Shown piece by piece: positions 1-11,124 of a stretch of DNA of 64,000 nt. Made by a program: the position numbers and the translations under genes. Below the pieces are notes generated by a model, which did not search any database, was not told where the DNA came from, and saw nothing but the letters and a program-made list of their open reading frames with translations. The stretch comes from Linanthus parryae. Lineage: Eukaryota > Streptophyta > Magnoliopsida > Ericales > Polemoniaceae. How positions within the stretch are numbered: position 1 is the first letter of the stretch; each line of letters begins with the position of its first letter. The stretch lies in assembly GCA_023055425.1 (NCBI GenBank), contig JALGPY010000012.1:14195922-14259921 (forward strand), given 5' to 3'.

Positions 1-183
1 GAGTCGTTTGAGTCTGTGTATATTCTATCTGAGTCAGTTTTTCTATCGAGTCGTCCGGTTGAAAGGTTCGGGTCGAAAGTGTATGCAACGGTAGGGTATG
101 TACAGAGTCAGTCACGAGGACAGAAATGCAGGCTAGAGTTGGCAGGATTGCTCGGGACGAGCAATGTTTAGTGCGGGGGTATT
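1..183 (+). mobile_element. 3' end of the interior of element A (Athila-type Ty3/gypsy), with polypurine tract
   Basis: This stretch closely matches the sequence just before the LTR of element B (about 8909-9101), so it is the 3' end of the interior of another copy of the same family. Most of element A lies off the left edge. A short hairpin, GCTCG-GGA-CGAGC (150-162), is followed by a purine-rich stretch with five Gs (171-183) that directly abuts the LTR. That is where the polypurine tract priming plus-strand DNA synthesis is expected. No gene lies here. Confidence 0.8.
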
Positions 184-597
184 TGATAACGCCCAATTAG
201 GGGTTATCTTTTAGCCTGATTTCACGAGTATTTGTGTCGGAATTAGCGGTTTTTGCCGGAAAATGCCTTAGAATGCCCCGGGAATCTAGAACGAGACGTT
301 TATTTGTACTTGCTGGATTTCTGCTTATTTCTGCTTATTTCTTGCTATATTTGGATATGATCGCGGGTTTTCGTTCGTGTTGCCTTTTCAGGAACAGGTT
401 CGGGAGGTGCATCGGGAAGCGTGCCGGGACCAAGCCGGGACCGTCTCGGGAAACGGGCACAAGACCGGGACACGACTAAAACACGAAAAAGCAGAAGTAC
501 ACCGAAGAGGCAAACCGGGAGCATCAGGCAGAAGAGTGGGACACAGGGGACCAGACCTGGCCCACCAGAGGACCAAGTGGGCCCCACCTACCCCCAC

Positions 598-726
598 GGC
601 CTGCGTATATACGCAGGCCCTGCGTATATACGCAGCACCTGCGTATATACGCAGGCAGAGAGGGTGGTGGGGGATGTTGGTTGGGCCCTGGTTGCGTATA
701 TACGCAACCCCTGCGTATATACGCAG
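598..726 (+). promoter_or_regulatory. Array of five TGCGTATATACGCA palindromes in the U3 of LTR A
   Basis: Five copies of the perfect 14-bp palindrome TGCGTATATACGCA lie here. With their flanks they make perfect palindromes of 22 bp (598-619), 16 bp (620-635), 18 bp (638-655), 20 bp (690-709) and 16 bp (711-726). The flanking arms differ between copies (GGCC, CT, CC, GGTT) but remain complementary within each copy. The array ends 84 bp before the LTR TATA box, so a role as dimeric-protein binding sites or an enhancer is plausible. The function is inferred. Confidence 0.75.
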
Positions 727-809
727 CCAGTTTTGACTTTTGGTCAAAGACGGTGGACCGATGGCAGATTCCGTAATTTTCGAGCACAAGCGTTTTCAGG
801 AAACAGCAC

Positions 810-817
810 TATTTAAA
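810..817 (+). promoter_or_regulatory. Probable TATA box of LTR A
   Basis: TATTTAAA occurs here in a context conserved with LTR B (9626-9633) and the 3' LTR of D (19602-19609, minus). The next 20 bases are also shared (AGTCTCGTCCAGAC or similar). This fits the U3/R junction being shortly downstream. Confidence 0.6.
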
Positions 818-1791
818 GTCTCGTCCAGACTCGTTTTGAGGGATCACGAAGACACAGCACAATTCTCAGCACAACCGAAGGACAAGTCGGAGCATTCACG
901 GAGAGCACGAAAGCGCGATTCGAGATTCGAAGACTTAGTTTGATTTCGTTCTCTCTCTTTATATTCAGAAACTGCGTTTTGTACTATGTCTAGTCGTAGC
1001 TAAACTTCTCACCTAGGTTCTCGGTGAACCTAGGGTTTCGTACTCAGATTTTATGATTACTATGATTATGGATTCATGATGATTGTCTTAATTCAGCAAG
1101 TTGTATCTGTTATTCTGGTTTGATTATTATCGTATATGCATGATAGGATTGATCACCCAGGATTGCTATAGACCCGAGCTTGTAGGTGAAAACGTCAAGT
1201 TAGGGTTAGGAAGAAAAACCGGGATTTAGTACCTTACCCTGATAGACCGACCAGAGAAAGGGAGATAGGGCTAGCATAGAAAAACGTGAGACCAACTGTT
1301 AGAGAATTTGACCCGGGCCATTCGGACAGGTTAGAAACCCTAACAGGATTAGACCGAGACTGCAGACTTAGGCAGCTTAACAAGAATCCGAAAGTCTGCA
1401 GGATCGGGATTACGTGTGGAAGCTGAAAAGTCACTGCACAACTGGTACGTTGCACAGATACCGAAACTGCTGAGTGTTTTCATAATCGAACGTAAAACTG
1501 AAATCTGTAGAAACCCTAGGGGATCCTGGAGCCTAGTCTTCATCTATTATCGTTACAACCAAATCAGCTTATTACAGAAAACGTCACAAAAAATATTTAC
1601 GTTTTTAAATTCTGTTTTTAGTTTAGTCACTACAATCACAACCTACTCCTCCTGGTTACTACTCTTGGAAAACCGAAACTGACAACGTAAGTAAACCCGA
1701 AACAGTCCTCGTGGGAACGATAATCCGAGTCTAATTGCACCCGGTACTACAAGATTCGTACACTTGCGATAGCACGTTAGTTTGCGCATCA

Positions 1792-4310
1792 CACGGTGGT
1801 GCAGAATAACGACCAGGAGCAGATTGCGCAGCGCACCGTTACAGGCTGGCGGATCTGCATGGACTATCGGAGGCTAAATCACGCAACACTTAAAGACCAC
1901 TTCCCGTTACCATTCATGGACCACATGCTGGACCGGCTCGCCCACCGCGCTTATTACTGTTTTCTAGACGGGTACTCCGGGTACAACCAGATTTACATAG
2001 CCCCGGAGGATCAGGAAAAGACGACGTTTACCTGCCCATACGGTACGTTCGCGTTTCGGGACATGCCGTTCGGGTTGTGTAACGCTCCAGCCACGTTCAA
2101 GAGATGTATGATGGCGATCTTTTCCGACATGATCGAGAAAAACCTGGAGGTATTTATGGACGACTTTTCACTATTCGGGGACAGTTTCGATGACTTCCTG
2201 CACCATTTGGGTCATGTTCTGGTCCGATGCAAGAAGGCAAATTTGGTTCTCAATTGGGAAAAGTGTCACTTTATGGTCACCGAGGGGATCGTGCTGGGTC
2301 ACAGAATTTCCAGCAAGGGACTCGAGGTGGACAGGGCCAAGATCGAGGTGATAAAGCAGCTTCCATACCCGACAAACGTAAAGGCGATCAAGAGTTTTCT
2401 GGGACATGCAGGATTTTACCGGAGGTTCATCAAAGACTTTTCCAAGATCACAAAGCCGCTCTGCGCTTTACTCGGAAAAGACGTACCCTTTGATTTCGAT
2501 GCAGCATGTCGGCAGGCTTTTGACCATCTAAAAGAGAAGCTGACCACAGCCCCGGTTATTACTACACCGGATTGATCACTCCCGTTTGAGCTGATGTGCG
2601 ACGCCAGCGACTACGCAGTCGGGGCAGTTTTGGGGCAGCGAAAGGATAAAGTTTTCCACGTGATATACTACGCGAGCCGGGTACTCAACGATGCCCAGCT
2701 CAACTATGGCACGACAGAAAAGGAACTGCTCGCTGTGGTGTACGCGCTGGACAAATTTAGGCCCTATTTGGTCGGGTCAAAAGTTATCGTTTTTACCGAC
2801 CATAGTGCCCTAAAATACCTGCTGGACAAAAAGGAAGCAAAACCGAGACTGTTGAGGTGGGTCTACTGATGCAGGAATTCGACGTGGAAATCCGAGATAA
2901 TAAGGGAGTTGAGAACGTGGTAGCGGATCACCTATCCAGACTTGAGAATGTGAAGGTGGACCCGGTACCGATCAAGGAAAACTTCCCGGACGAGCACATC
3001 ATGGTAGTAAAAATTGGCAGACCGTGGTATTATGCCATAGCCAATTACTTGGTAACTGGCACGCTTCCCGAGGATCTCACTCGTCTCAGCGGAAGCGGTT
3101 CGTTTCCGAAAGCCGACAGTATTTCTGGGATGACCCGTACCCATTCAAACAGGGGGCCGACAACATCCTGAGAAGGTGTATCCCGACCCACGAGGCCTGG
3201 AACGTAATCCGACACTGCCACTCATCACAGTGTGGGGTTCATTTAGGAGGAACGCGAACAGCTCATAAAATACTGCAGTCCGGGTTTTTCTGGCCGACAA
3301 TCTTTAAAGACTGTCACGACTATGTGCAGGGATGTGATAGATGCCAGAGAACAGGGAACACATCACACCGGGACGAGATGCCGATGACCGTGTGGCAGGA
3401 AGTAGAACCTTTCGATGTATGGGGTATTGACTTTATGGGTCGATTTCCGTCTTCCCTGGGTAACCTCTACATTCTGCTGGCAGTGGATTATGTGACTAAG
3501 CGGATCGAAGCGATCGCGTTTCAGAAAAACGATGCAGCCACCGTTGAGCGTTTTCTCAAATGTAACATTTTCACTCGTTTCGGAACTCCCAGGGCAATGA
3601 TCAGTGACGAGGGCTCCCACTTCATCAATCGAGTCTTTGCGAAAGTTCTGAAACACTATGGCGTGTCAGTTCATAAGGTCTCGTTACCCTACCATCCACA
3701 GAAAAACGGGCAAGTCGAGGTTTCGAACCGAGAGATCAAGAGCATACTCGAGAAAACGGTGAATCTCGGCCGAAAGGATTGGTCCATCAGACTGGACGAT
3801 GCACTCTGGGCCTACAGGACTGCTTTCAAAACACCGCTGGGTATGTCACCATACCAGCTCATGTTTGGGAAAGCGTGCAACTTACCGGTGGAATTGGAGC
3901 ACAAAGCATATTGGGACATCAAGTTGCTCAACTTGGACCAGAATCTGGCGGGAGATAAGAGAAAGATGGCACTGCTGGAATTAGAGGAGTTCCGCAGAAA
4001 TGCTTTCGAGAGCGCCAAAATTTACAAAGAGAAGACGAAGAAGTGGCATGATAACCGTATCACGCCAAAGCATTTTAACGAAGGCGATAAAGTGCTTCTC
4101 TACAATTCCCGGATGCGGTTTTTTCGGGGAAAACTGAGGTCTCGTTGGTCGGGCCCGTTCATCATCAAGTAGATTTTTGCATGGGGAGCATTCGAGCTGG
4201 AGAATCCAAAAGATAAGTCCAGTTTCAGGGTGAACGGGAATCGGATCAAGCCATATCTCGAGGCCGCCGAAGTCGTCAAAATAGACCCAGTCTATTTTGA
4301 TGACCCGTAA
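1792..4310 (+). pseudogene. Broken pol of element B (reverse transcriptase, RNase H, integrase)
   Basis: The reading starts inside RT just before RTVTGWRICMDYRRLN. The RT catalytic box reads FMDDFS, the form usual in Athila. RNase H follows, with acidic residues in CDAS, TTEKEL and FTDHS. Integrase has an HHCC zinc finger ending CDRCQ and a catalytic core with [13 protein letters not shown] and the glutamate in [12 protein letters not shown], then a C-terminal module ending about FDDP. Breaks: an in-frame TGA at 2573-2575, a frameshift near 2860 (frame 2 to 1), another near 3030-3090 (to frame 0), and an in-frame TAG at 4170-4172. The natural stop is 4308-4310. N-terminal RT, protease and gag are missing. 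It cannot make a working polyprotein. Confidence 0.9.
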
Positions 4311-4374
4311 GAGGTAACCAGGTCGGGCCGTCGACCGTAAATCACAAAACTCTGTTTGGGAGGCAACCCAAAGT
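4311..4374 (+). other. Conserved non-coding block directly after pol (element B)
   Basis: Immediately after the pol stop lies a block containing GTCGACCGTAAAT and, some 20 bases later, GGGAGGCAACCC. The same block follows gag-pro in C (16577-16634) and pol in D (about 24996-25057, minus), although coding sequence around it has diverged or been deleted. It contains a short inverted repeat GGTCG...CGACC. Its role is unknown. A splice, packaging or processing signal is possible. Confidence 0.6.
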
Positions 4375-4572
4375 AATCGTTAATTAATTTATTATTGTTA
4401 TTTTATTCAGTTATTATATTCCGTTCTGAATTTTTGAGAGAGGCGAGATGAGCGGGTTTTTTACTTGAAATTGAGATTGTGCATATGCATCAGAATAGAA
4501 ATCAGGCAAAACCGAGAAAAAAGAGGAAGAAAGAGAGAAATAAAAATAATAAAAAAAAAATAATCTGCTTGT

Positions 4573-4766
4573 TGCGTATATACACAACCCTGCGTATATA
4601 CGCAACCAAGGGAATAATTTTTTTTATTTTTTTTTGTTTCTTTTGATTTCTGATTGAGTATATACGCAACATTGCGTATATACGCAGACAGAAAGAAAAA
4701 AAAATTGCATTTTTTCCAAAATCCGAGGGCATTTTGGTCATTTTGGCAAAAATAGGGTTTTAAAGG
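4573..4766 (+). promoter_or_regulatory. Internal palindrome/TATA module before the env-like ORF of B
   Basis: Four copies of the LTR palindrome, two intact (4591-4604, 4673-4686) and two altered (4573-4586, 4656-4669), are followed 72 bp later by TTTTAAAG (4758-4766). That box aligns with a canonical TATAAATA in element D. The order and spacing mimic the LTR promoter. A CT microsatellite (4802-4819) and an apparent leader of about 600 bp precede the env-like ORF. A second promoter for that ORF is my inference; in B the TATA box looks decayed. Confidence 0.5.
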
Positions 4767-5405
4767 AGGGAAGGAGGCCGGCCCTCCATTGTTGCACCTT
4801 CCTCTCTCTCTCTCTCTCTTCCTCCATTTTCTCTCAAACTTTAAGAACACAAATTCGCCCCGGACCTCCAAATCAAAATCCGGGCACATTTCTGGAATCC
4901 CCTCGTCGCAAGGAGCAAATATCATCCATCAAAATCCAAAAACAAGCGAGAATCGAGCGGGAAATTCCCATCTAGGAATGGCGTGTTCTTGAGGAAAAGG
5001 GCCGATTCGAAGGTGTTAGAGCAAGAACTAGCAAAAACCGAAGAAGGGAAGTTGAAAGAGGAGATTGAGAGCTTCGATTTGGTGGGTTCGGATTTCGATT
5101 CCGGGCAGTTACGTTTTCCGGCGACCGCCGACGACTTTTCCGGCGACTTTCTGGGCAGAATATTCGGTCTTCACCCCTGTTTAGGGAAGGTCGAAAATTA
5201 CATCTCTCTCTTTATTTTTCGTTTTGGCACGACCCGTAGCCGGGTCTGTTATTTTTCGGTATTTTTGATTTTGGAGCGGCACTTGCCGTGTGGACCCTGG
5301 TAGCTCTTAGGTGGACTATCTATTGAGACACACTTGTTACGTGCACGTTTCACACTTTTTTCTTAAATTCTCGAGTAGGCACGTTTTTCGAGGTTTCTGC
5401 CTGTT

Positions 5406-7184
5406 ATGGATTTCGGAGTGCCGGTCATTGACCAGAACCGGGACGAGTTCCCTACTGAGTACCTTGCAGAGCAAATCCCACTATAGGAGGTTTGACAGTT
5501 TTCGTTTCATGAACCATTACACCCATTATTATTATTTGACCGCGACGAAAATGGGTCATAAAATGCCCAAGGACTACCGCTTTGAGGTCGACCATATGAG
5601 CATGCCACCAGAGATGGCACAGTTTGCTAGTCTTCCGGAAATTTCGGACAGTCCTTGGCCGGGTTTCCGGAGGTGTCTAGTTCCTCCTTAGTGCGTGAGT
5701 TTTACGGTAACCTCATGCATAAGGGGGCAGGAGAGGCCAACGGCGACCCCCGATGGGTGTATTGCCGGAAGCAGTTCATATTAGTCACGGTGGACAGTAT
5801 CCGCCAGGCGTACGGGATCGCATTGAGAAACGTCCCGTGCGCCTATGCTGAGTGTGAGGATTACCCGCCGAGCGATACTGAGATTTTATGGGTTGTGACT
5901 AGTGGTTACCCGGGGGCCCACTTTGAGAGAGAGGGTGATGGGGAGAGAGGTAAGAAATTACACTCTCGATTTATTACCGGGCCACCACGATGGTGGGCAG
6001 AGTGGGTTGTGAACCGGGTGGTGGGAATCAAACATTTCACCCATCTAGACTATGAGTACGTGCTTATAGTCTACTGCCTAGTTCTTCGGCAAGAGGTCGA
6101 CATTCCTCGTCGCATCTGGGTTTACATGCAGGAGCGGAACAACACCGCGAGCCATAAGGGGTTGGGGTACGCCAACCTCATCGCCAAACTGGCGCGGGAT
6201 TTTGAGGTTCCCATGGAGATCCTTGAGGGCGACTTAGACCCTCCTCGTCCACGGCCTTATAGGAAGATCATGGCCCGTAACCCGGGCCCACAGGAGCCGG
6301 TCGTTGACCTCGATGAGGATGACGACATTATGGAGGAGGACCCTGCCCCTGCCCCTGCCCCTAGGAGGCGATCGACTCAGGAGCGACCAGCCAGTCGCCA
6401 GGCATCGGCCGGACTTCGGCGATGCCGTACTAGTCGAGAGAGTGAGCGTCCCGAGTCGAGTCGGTAGGGGACTGAGAGGAATGCCCGTACCCAGCCAGCC
6501 CGAGAGCGAGGTGAGTCGGCCCCACGGGCCGACCCGACCCCGAGAGCTAGACCAGCCCCGCCACGTAGGTTGCCCCGAGTTGACGAGGGATTTGAGGGGT
6601 GTCGTGGTGGACACAAGTCCATTGGGGAGAGAATGCTCGACAAAGCGGGCAAACTTTGTAGGGCTATCACACACACCCGACTGACTCAGCGGAAGGTCAC
6701 GAAGGACACCCACGCTGCTCTTGCCAGTATTCGAGAGGAGCAGCGGGAGGCAGCTCGGCACGCAGGCCGAGAACCGCCACTCCTGCTGTATTTTCCCCCT
6801 ACCTACTCCAGCAGCTTCACCACGAGTTGGTCTGATGACGGGGACTCTAGCGAGTATACCTCCGCTCCACCTCCCCCGACCCAGCCACCTCCCCCGACTC
6901 AGCCATCACCGCCACCTGCGAGACAGGAGAGACGTCAGCCTGGGACACGATCCCAGCAGCCCACAGGCCGTCAGCCTGGGTCCCGTACCCAGCAGCCTTC
7001 GAGTGGCAGGACGAGATTGCGCTCCTAGCCACCTAGCAGTTGGACTGGGTCAGAGTCGCAGTCCTCCGATTACCGGCCCCGTGCACGCGTGCGTCGGCCG
7101 GTCGTCTACAGGACTGATTCTGGCAGCAGCATATCCGGTACTTCAGAGACCGGGTCAGACCCGACATTTTTTCCGGACGAGTGA
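5406..7184 (+). pseudogene. Broken env-like ORF downstream of pol (element B)
   Basis: The ATG at 5406 begins MDFGVPVIDQN and matches the start of the equivalent ORF in D (23951, minus). The N-terminal half (to about 6240) matches the kind of protein annotated in plants as a putative plant transposon protein, found in the env-like position of Athila elements. The C-terminal half is acidic, then Pro/Arg/Gln-rich and low-complexity. Breaks: a stop and frameshift near 5485, a compensating shift near 5650, an in-frame TAG at 6465-6467 and another at 7026-7028. The frame then runs to TGA at 7182-7184. I see no signal peptide and no clear membrane segment, so an envelope role is not supported by the sequence. 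Confidence 0.75.
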
Positions 7185-9101
7185 GTGCCATGAGGGCATG
7201 CCACCTCTTAGTGTGGGGGTGGTAGTCGTGGCTGCATTAACCCGGTCTGCACGTTTTTTCATGTTTATTTGCAGATTTTATTTTATATTTTTGAGTCAGC
7301 ATATTTTCGTTATTTGAGTCAACCCACCACAAATATTCTAGCTATGCATTGTATATATTAAAAAAAAAAGTCAAAAAAATTAGAAATTTTTTATGCTACT
7401 TGTTGAGTATATACGCAGCAGTGCGTATATACGCAAACAGCAGTATAAAATATTTTTCAAAAAAAAAAAAAAAAGTTAAAAATCAGAAAATTTTGAGAAA
7501 GGGCAATCAAGATAACAGAAACAGTGAAGAAATTGAGGTTGAGTCCTTTGAAAGAAAAGAGAACTTGCACCGAGGTATAGTAGATAGGTGAGAGCCAGTA
7601 ACCTTTGGAATCCGCAAGTAATTATCACCTGAGCTTAGAATCCGACTAGTTTCTACACCACCGTCACTTAGGTAGTCGACAACCCGCCCACGGGCGCCGT
7701 CACGGTCATCGCGTTTTTCGGTGGAGTGACTGGCTATCAAGGGACCTCACGTCATGTTTCTTACCCCTAGATCCAATTAGTCAACCTGTTTGAAGCCATT
7801 TACCCTCTTTCTTCGTAGCCAGTTTAGCCTAGGCAGCCTTCTTTGAGACCTCATCAGTCGATAGTTGGCTATTCTACGTGTTATGACGGAGGGAGTGAGT
7901 AGGGTGGGTTTTAGATGGGAGAGCTTCATGATTTATCAGTATTGGAAAGTTTTGACATTTACACGTTTTTCGAGGGAAGGACAGGGTGAGTTAGTGGCGA
8001 CAGTGCATTAATTTGCGGAGGTGGATCACTGCATTACATAGTGACCACATGAGGAGTTAGTCGCGTGCGAGCAATCTTTCCGCACAAAACGGGGTTCCGG
8101 GGAGTTGTAGGGTTAATTGGTGGTTGTGCCGTTTTTCTACATCTTTGGTGATGAGGAGGTTCGGTGGGACTGCACAGTATTGTTTCGACTACAGGATCAG
8201 CGCTTCAGGATTAGTGTGGGGGTACTGCACATGAGGACATTTTACGTACCCCATGACAGAGATTTATTTTCACTCATTCAGCTTTAGTCAGTTTAGTATT
8301 CTCATTATTCGTGTATGTCTGTATATAGTCGTTTTATTATATAAAAGAAAAAGAAAAAAGAAAAAGAAAAAAAAAAGAAAAAAAGGGAAAAGTCATGTTC
8401 TAGTTTTTAGGTTTGTTTTACGTTTTTGTTATTTAAATAAAAAGCTGAGTGAGTGGCACAATTTTCGAGACGTTTACACCACTTCACATTTGTGGCCGCG
8501 AGCACGGCAAAGACACACCGGGGGACAGAAGAATTGGGGAAGCAGGAACTTAGGTGTTTCAGGCAGTTTTTCGGGATCTCGGTGAGGGGTGTGAGTTTGG
8601 TAAATTGTGAGAATGTCATAACAAGTAGGATTATGCCGTACCTTGATACATATATATCTCCTACCTGATTAGACATAGATCCTTTCGGAAAAAGCTCGGA
8701 TGGTAAGTTAGCTAGGGATTTGCTCAGTTTGATAACTAAAGTAATAGTACTTTGGTCCAGTGCTTAAATCCACCATATAAATATGTTCAGACTCACCGAT
8801 CGCTTGTAGGGAAGTACATTCTGAAAAGGATGAGATCACGAGGACACACTGGTTATGTTTTTGAGGTTGCCCAATCTCACCAAAAATATTTTGTCATTAG
8901 TCTGTTTTGAGTCGTTTGAGTCTGTGTATATTCTATCTGAGTCTGTTTTTCTATCGAGTCGTCCGGTTGAAAGGTTCGGGTCGAAAGAGTATGCAACGGT
9001 AGTGTGTGCACAGAGCCAGTCTCACGAGGACAGAAATGTATGATGTCAGGCTAGTGTTGGCAGGATTGCTCAGGACGAGCAATGCTTAGTGCGGGGGTAA
9101 T
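7185..9101 (+). other. Non-coding 3' region of element B
   Basis: I see no gene here. It carries one altered and one perfect copy of the 14-bp palindrome (7404-7417, 7422-7435) with TATAAAATA close behind (7444-7452). There is also a purine-rich A/G tract (about 8344-8392) and the hairpin plus polypurine tract just before the LTR (about 9067-9101). The whole region is collinear with 20200-22163 of D in reverse complement. Confidence 0.7.
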
Positions 9102-10606
9102 TGATAACGCCCAATTAGGGGTTATCTTTTAGCCTGATTTCACGAGTTTTGTGCCGGAAATTGCGTATTTTGCCGGAAATTGCCCTAGAATGCCTCGGGA
9201 ATTTAGAACGAGATGTTTATTTGTACTTTCTGGATTCCTGCTTATTTATTGCTTTATTTGGATAGGATCGCGGGTTTTTCCTTCGTGTTGCCTTTTCAGG
9301 AACAGGTTCGGAAGGTGCATCGGGAAGCGTGTCGGGACCAAGCCGGGACCGTCTCTGGAAACGTGGACAGGATCGGGCCAAGACGGGAACACGGAAAAGC
9401 AGGAAGACACCAAGGGAGGCAAACCGGGAGCATCGGACAGAAGAGTGGGACCCAGGAGACCCAACCGGGCCCACCAAAGGACCAAGCAGGGCTACCATCA
9501 CACCCCCTGCTTGCGTATATACGCAGCCTTGCGTATATACGCAGCCAGTTTGACTTTTTGCCAAATTGGTGGACCGATGGCAGATTCCGTAATTTTTGGC
9601 GCACGCGTTTCGAAAAAAGCAGCACTATTTAAAGACTCGTCCAGACCCGTTTTGAAGACACACAATACTCAGCACAACCGAAGGGCAAGTCAGAGCATTC
9701 ACGGAGAGCACGGAAGCGCGATTCGAGATTCGAAGACTTAGTTTGATTCCATTCTCTCTCTTTATATTCAGAAACTGTGTTTCGTATTATGTCTAGTCGT
9801 AGCTAAACTTCTTACCTAGGTTCTCGGTGAACCTAGGGTTTCGTATCCAGATTTTATGACTACTTCGTTTATGGATTCATGATTGTTATCTTAATTCAGC
9901 AAGTTGTATTTGTTATTCTGGCTTTGATTATTCTCGTATACGCATGATAGGATTGATCACCCAGGATTGCTATAGACCCGAGCTTGTAGGTGAAAACGTC
10001 AAGTTAGGTAGGGTTAGGAAGAAAGTCAGGATTTAGTACCTTACCCTGATAGACCGACCAGAGAAAGGGAGATAGGGCTAGCACCGAAAAACGTGAGACC
10101 AACTGTTAGAGAATTTGACCCAGGCAATTCGGACAGGTTAGAAACCCTAACATGATTAGACCGAGACTGCAGACTTAGGCAGCTTAACAAGAATCCGAAA
10201 GTCTATAGAATCGGGATTACGTGTGGAAGCTGAAAAGTCACTGCACAACTGGTACGTTGCACAGATATCGAAACTGCTGAGTGTTTTCATAATCGAACGT
10301 AAAACTGAAATCTGTAGAAACCCTAGGGGATCCTGAAGCCTAGTTCCCATCTATTATCTTAACAACCGATTCAGATTATTTCAGAAAACGTCAAAAAATA
10401 TATTTACGTTTACGTTTTTAATTTCTGTTTTTAGTTTAGTAAACTGCAATCACAACCTACTCCTCCTTGTTACTACACTCGGTTAACCAAAACTGACGAC
10501 GTGAGAAAACCCGAAATAGTCCTCGTGGGAACGATCACCCGAGTTTAATTACACCCGGTATTACAAGATTCGTATACTTGCGAACAACACGTTAGTTTGC
10601 GCATCA
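9102..10606 (+). repeat. 3' LTR of element B
   Basis: Starts TGATAACG, ends GCGCATCA, and is closely similar to 184-1791. It has two palindrome copies (9512-9525, 9530-9543) where LTR A has five, and a TATTTAAA box at 9626-9633. The shorter length (1505 against 1608 bp) comes partly from the loss of palindrome units. Confidence 0.9.
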
Positions 10607-11124
10607 AGTGGCCATGGATATTTGCTCCCATTATGTGGGAGGGAAAAATCCTCTCCACATCACTCCGATCTCTAATCTTGCTTCCTATCATGCCCGATAG
10701 CTATCTTTATAGTTTCCCGGTTAAGGCGCAACGTTGGATAACATCAAAGTATGATATTCCACAACTCGAGTATCTAGTGACTTCAAGTCTAAGGATTTCA
10801 ATATAATTGGCACTACGAGAAGCGATTGTGACTTTATCATAATCTAATGTATCCTTCTCATCGTGGGTCAATCTAGTATGACATTACTCCTAATGCATAC
10901 CCATGTGTTAGAATTGATATCTCCATATCAATATACACACATACTAGTCTATATTTGATTGTCCTATTAACCAATATAATGGACTAGGGATATTTAATAA
11001 TAAACAACACATTGTATCTAAGGACTTCATTATATTAAATCTCACAATAATTAATAAATGAATATTCTAGCCAAAACATTGTTCATACTAAATATTGATT
11101 GCCTCTAGGGAACCTATTCCAACA
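10607..11124 (-). mobile_element. Fragment H: probable Ty1/copia LTR piece
   Basis: On the minus strand this begins TGTTGGAATAGG at 11124, a start typical of Ty1/copia LTRs. It interrupts the protease end of element E right after its YYEDED coding sequence, and is cut at 10607 by LTR B. It is AT-rich with no coding sequence. The family assignment rests on the terminal sequence and the clean junction only. It may be a partial LTR or the end of a whole element whose other end is off the window. Confidence 0.5.

Larger units (their letters stand above)
184..1791 (+). repeat. 3' LTR of element A
   Basis: The repeat begins TGATAACG and ends GCGCATCA, the TG...CA ends of an LTR. It is closely similar along its length to 9102-10606 and, in reverse complement, to 18631-20199 and 27571-29095. 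The polypurine tract before it marks it as a 3' LTR. What follows is not a primer-binding site but reverse-transcriptase coding sequence of the same family, so A probably inserted into the pol gene of B in the same orientation. The predicted target duplication would be CACGG (1792-1796), whose partner lies outside the window. Confidence 0.88.
1792..10606 (+). mobile_element. Element B: Athila-type Ty3/gypsy retrotransposon, 5' part missing from the window
   Basis: From left to right: RT, RNase H and integrase of pol (1792-4310), a conserved post-pol block, a palindrome/TATA module, an env-like ORF (5406-7184), a long non-coding 3' region, a polypurine tract and a 3' LTR (9102-10606). PBS, gag and protease are absent because copy A interrupts the element within the RT region. 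Athila membership follows from the RT and integrase wording, the tRNA-Asp PBS seen in relatives D and C, and an extra ORF after pol. All coding parts are broken. The right flank (10607 onward) is a copia-type LTR fragment, so B probably inserted into that. Confidence 0.85.

Noticed and set aside
598..726. Regularly repeated palindromes resembling a CRISPR array
   Set aside because: Spacers are only a few bases and irregular, there are no cas genes, and the DNA is a plant LTR.
388..789. Overlapping small ORFs in the LTRs that contain repeated AYIR/LRIYA/CVYTQ phrases
   Set aside because: They are translations of the palindrome TGCGTATATACGCA in different frames and on both strands, inside non-coding LTR U3.
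5406..7184. True viral-type envelope protein
   Set aside because: I see no signal peptide, no convincing membrane anchor and no cysteine pattern. Only the position after pol resembles env, so I call it env-like.
1..10606. A/B region as a simple tandem array LTR-interior-LTR
   Set aside because: After LTR A there is no PBS, gag or protease. Nested insertion in RT or a deletion explains it better.
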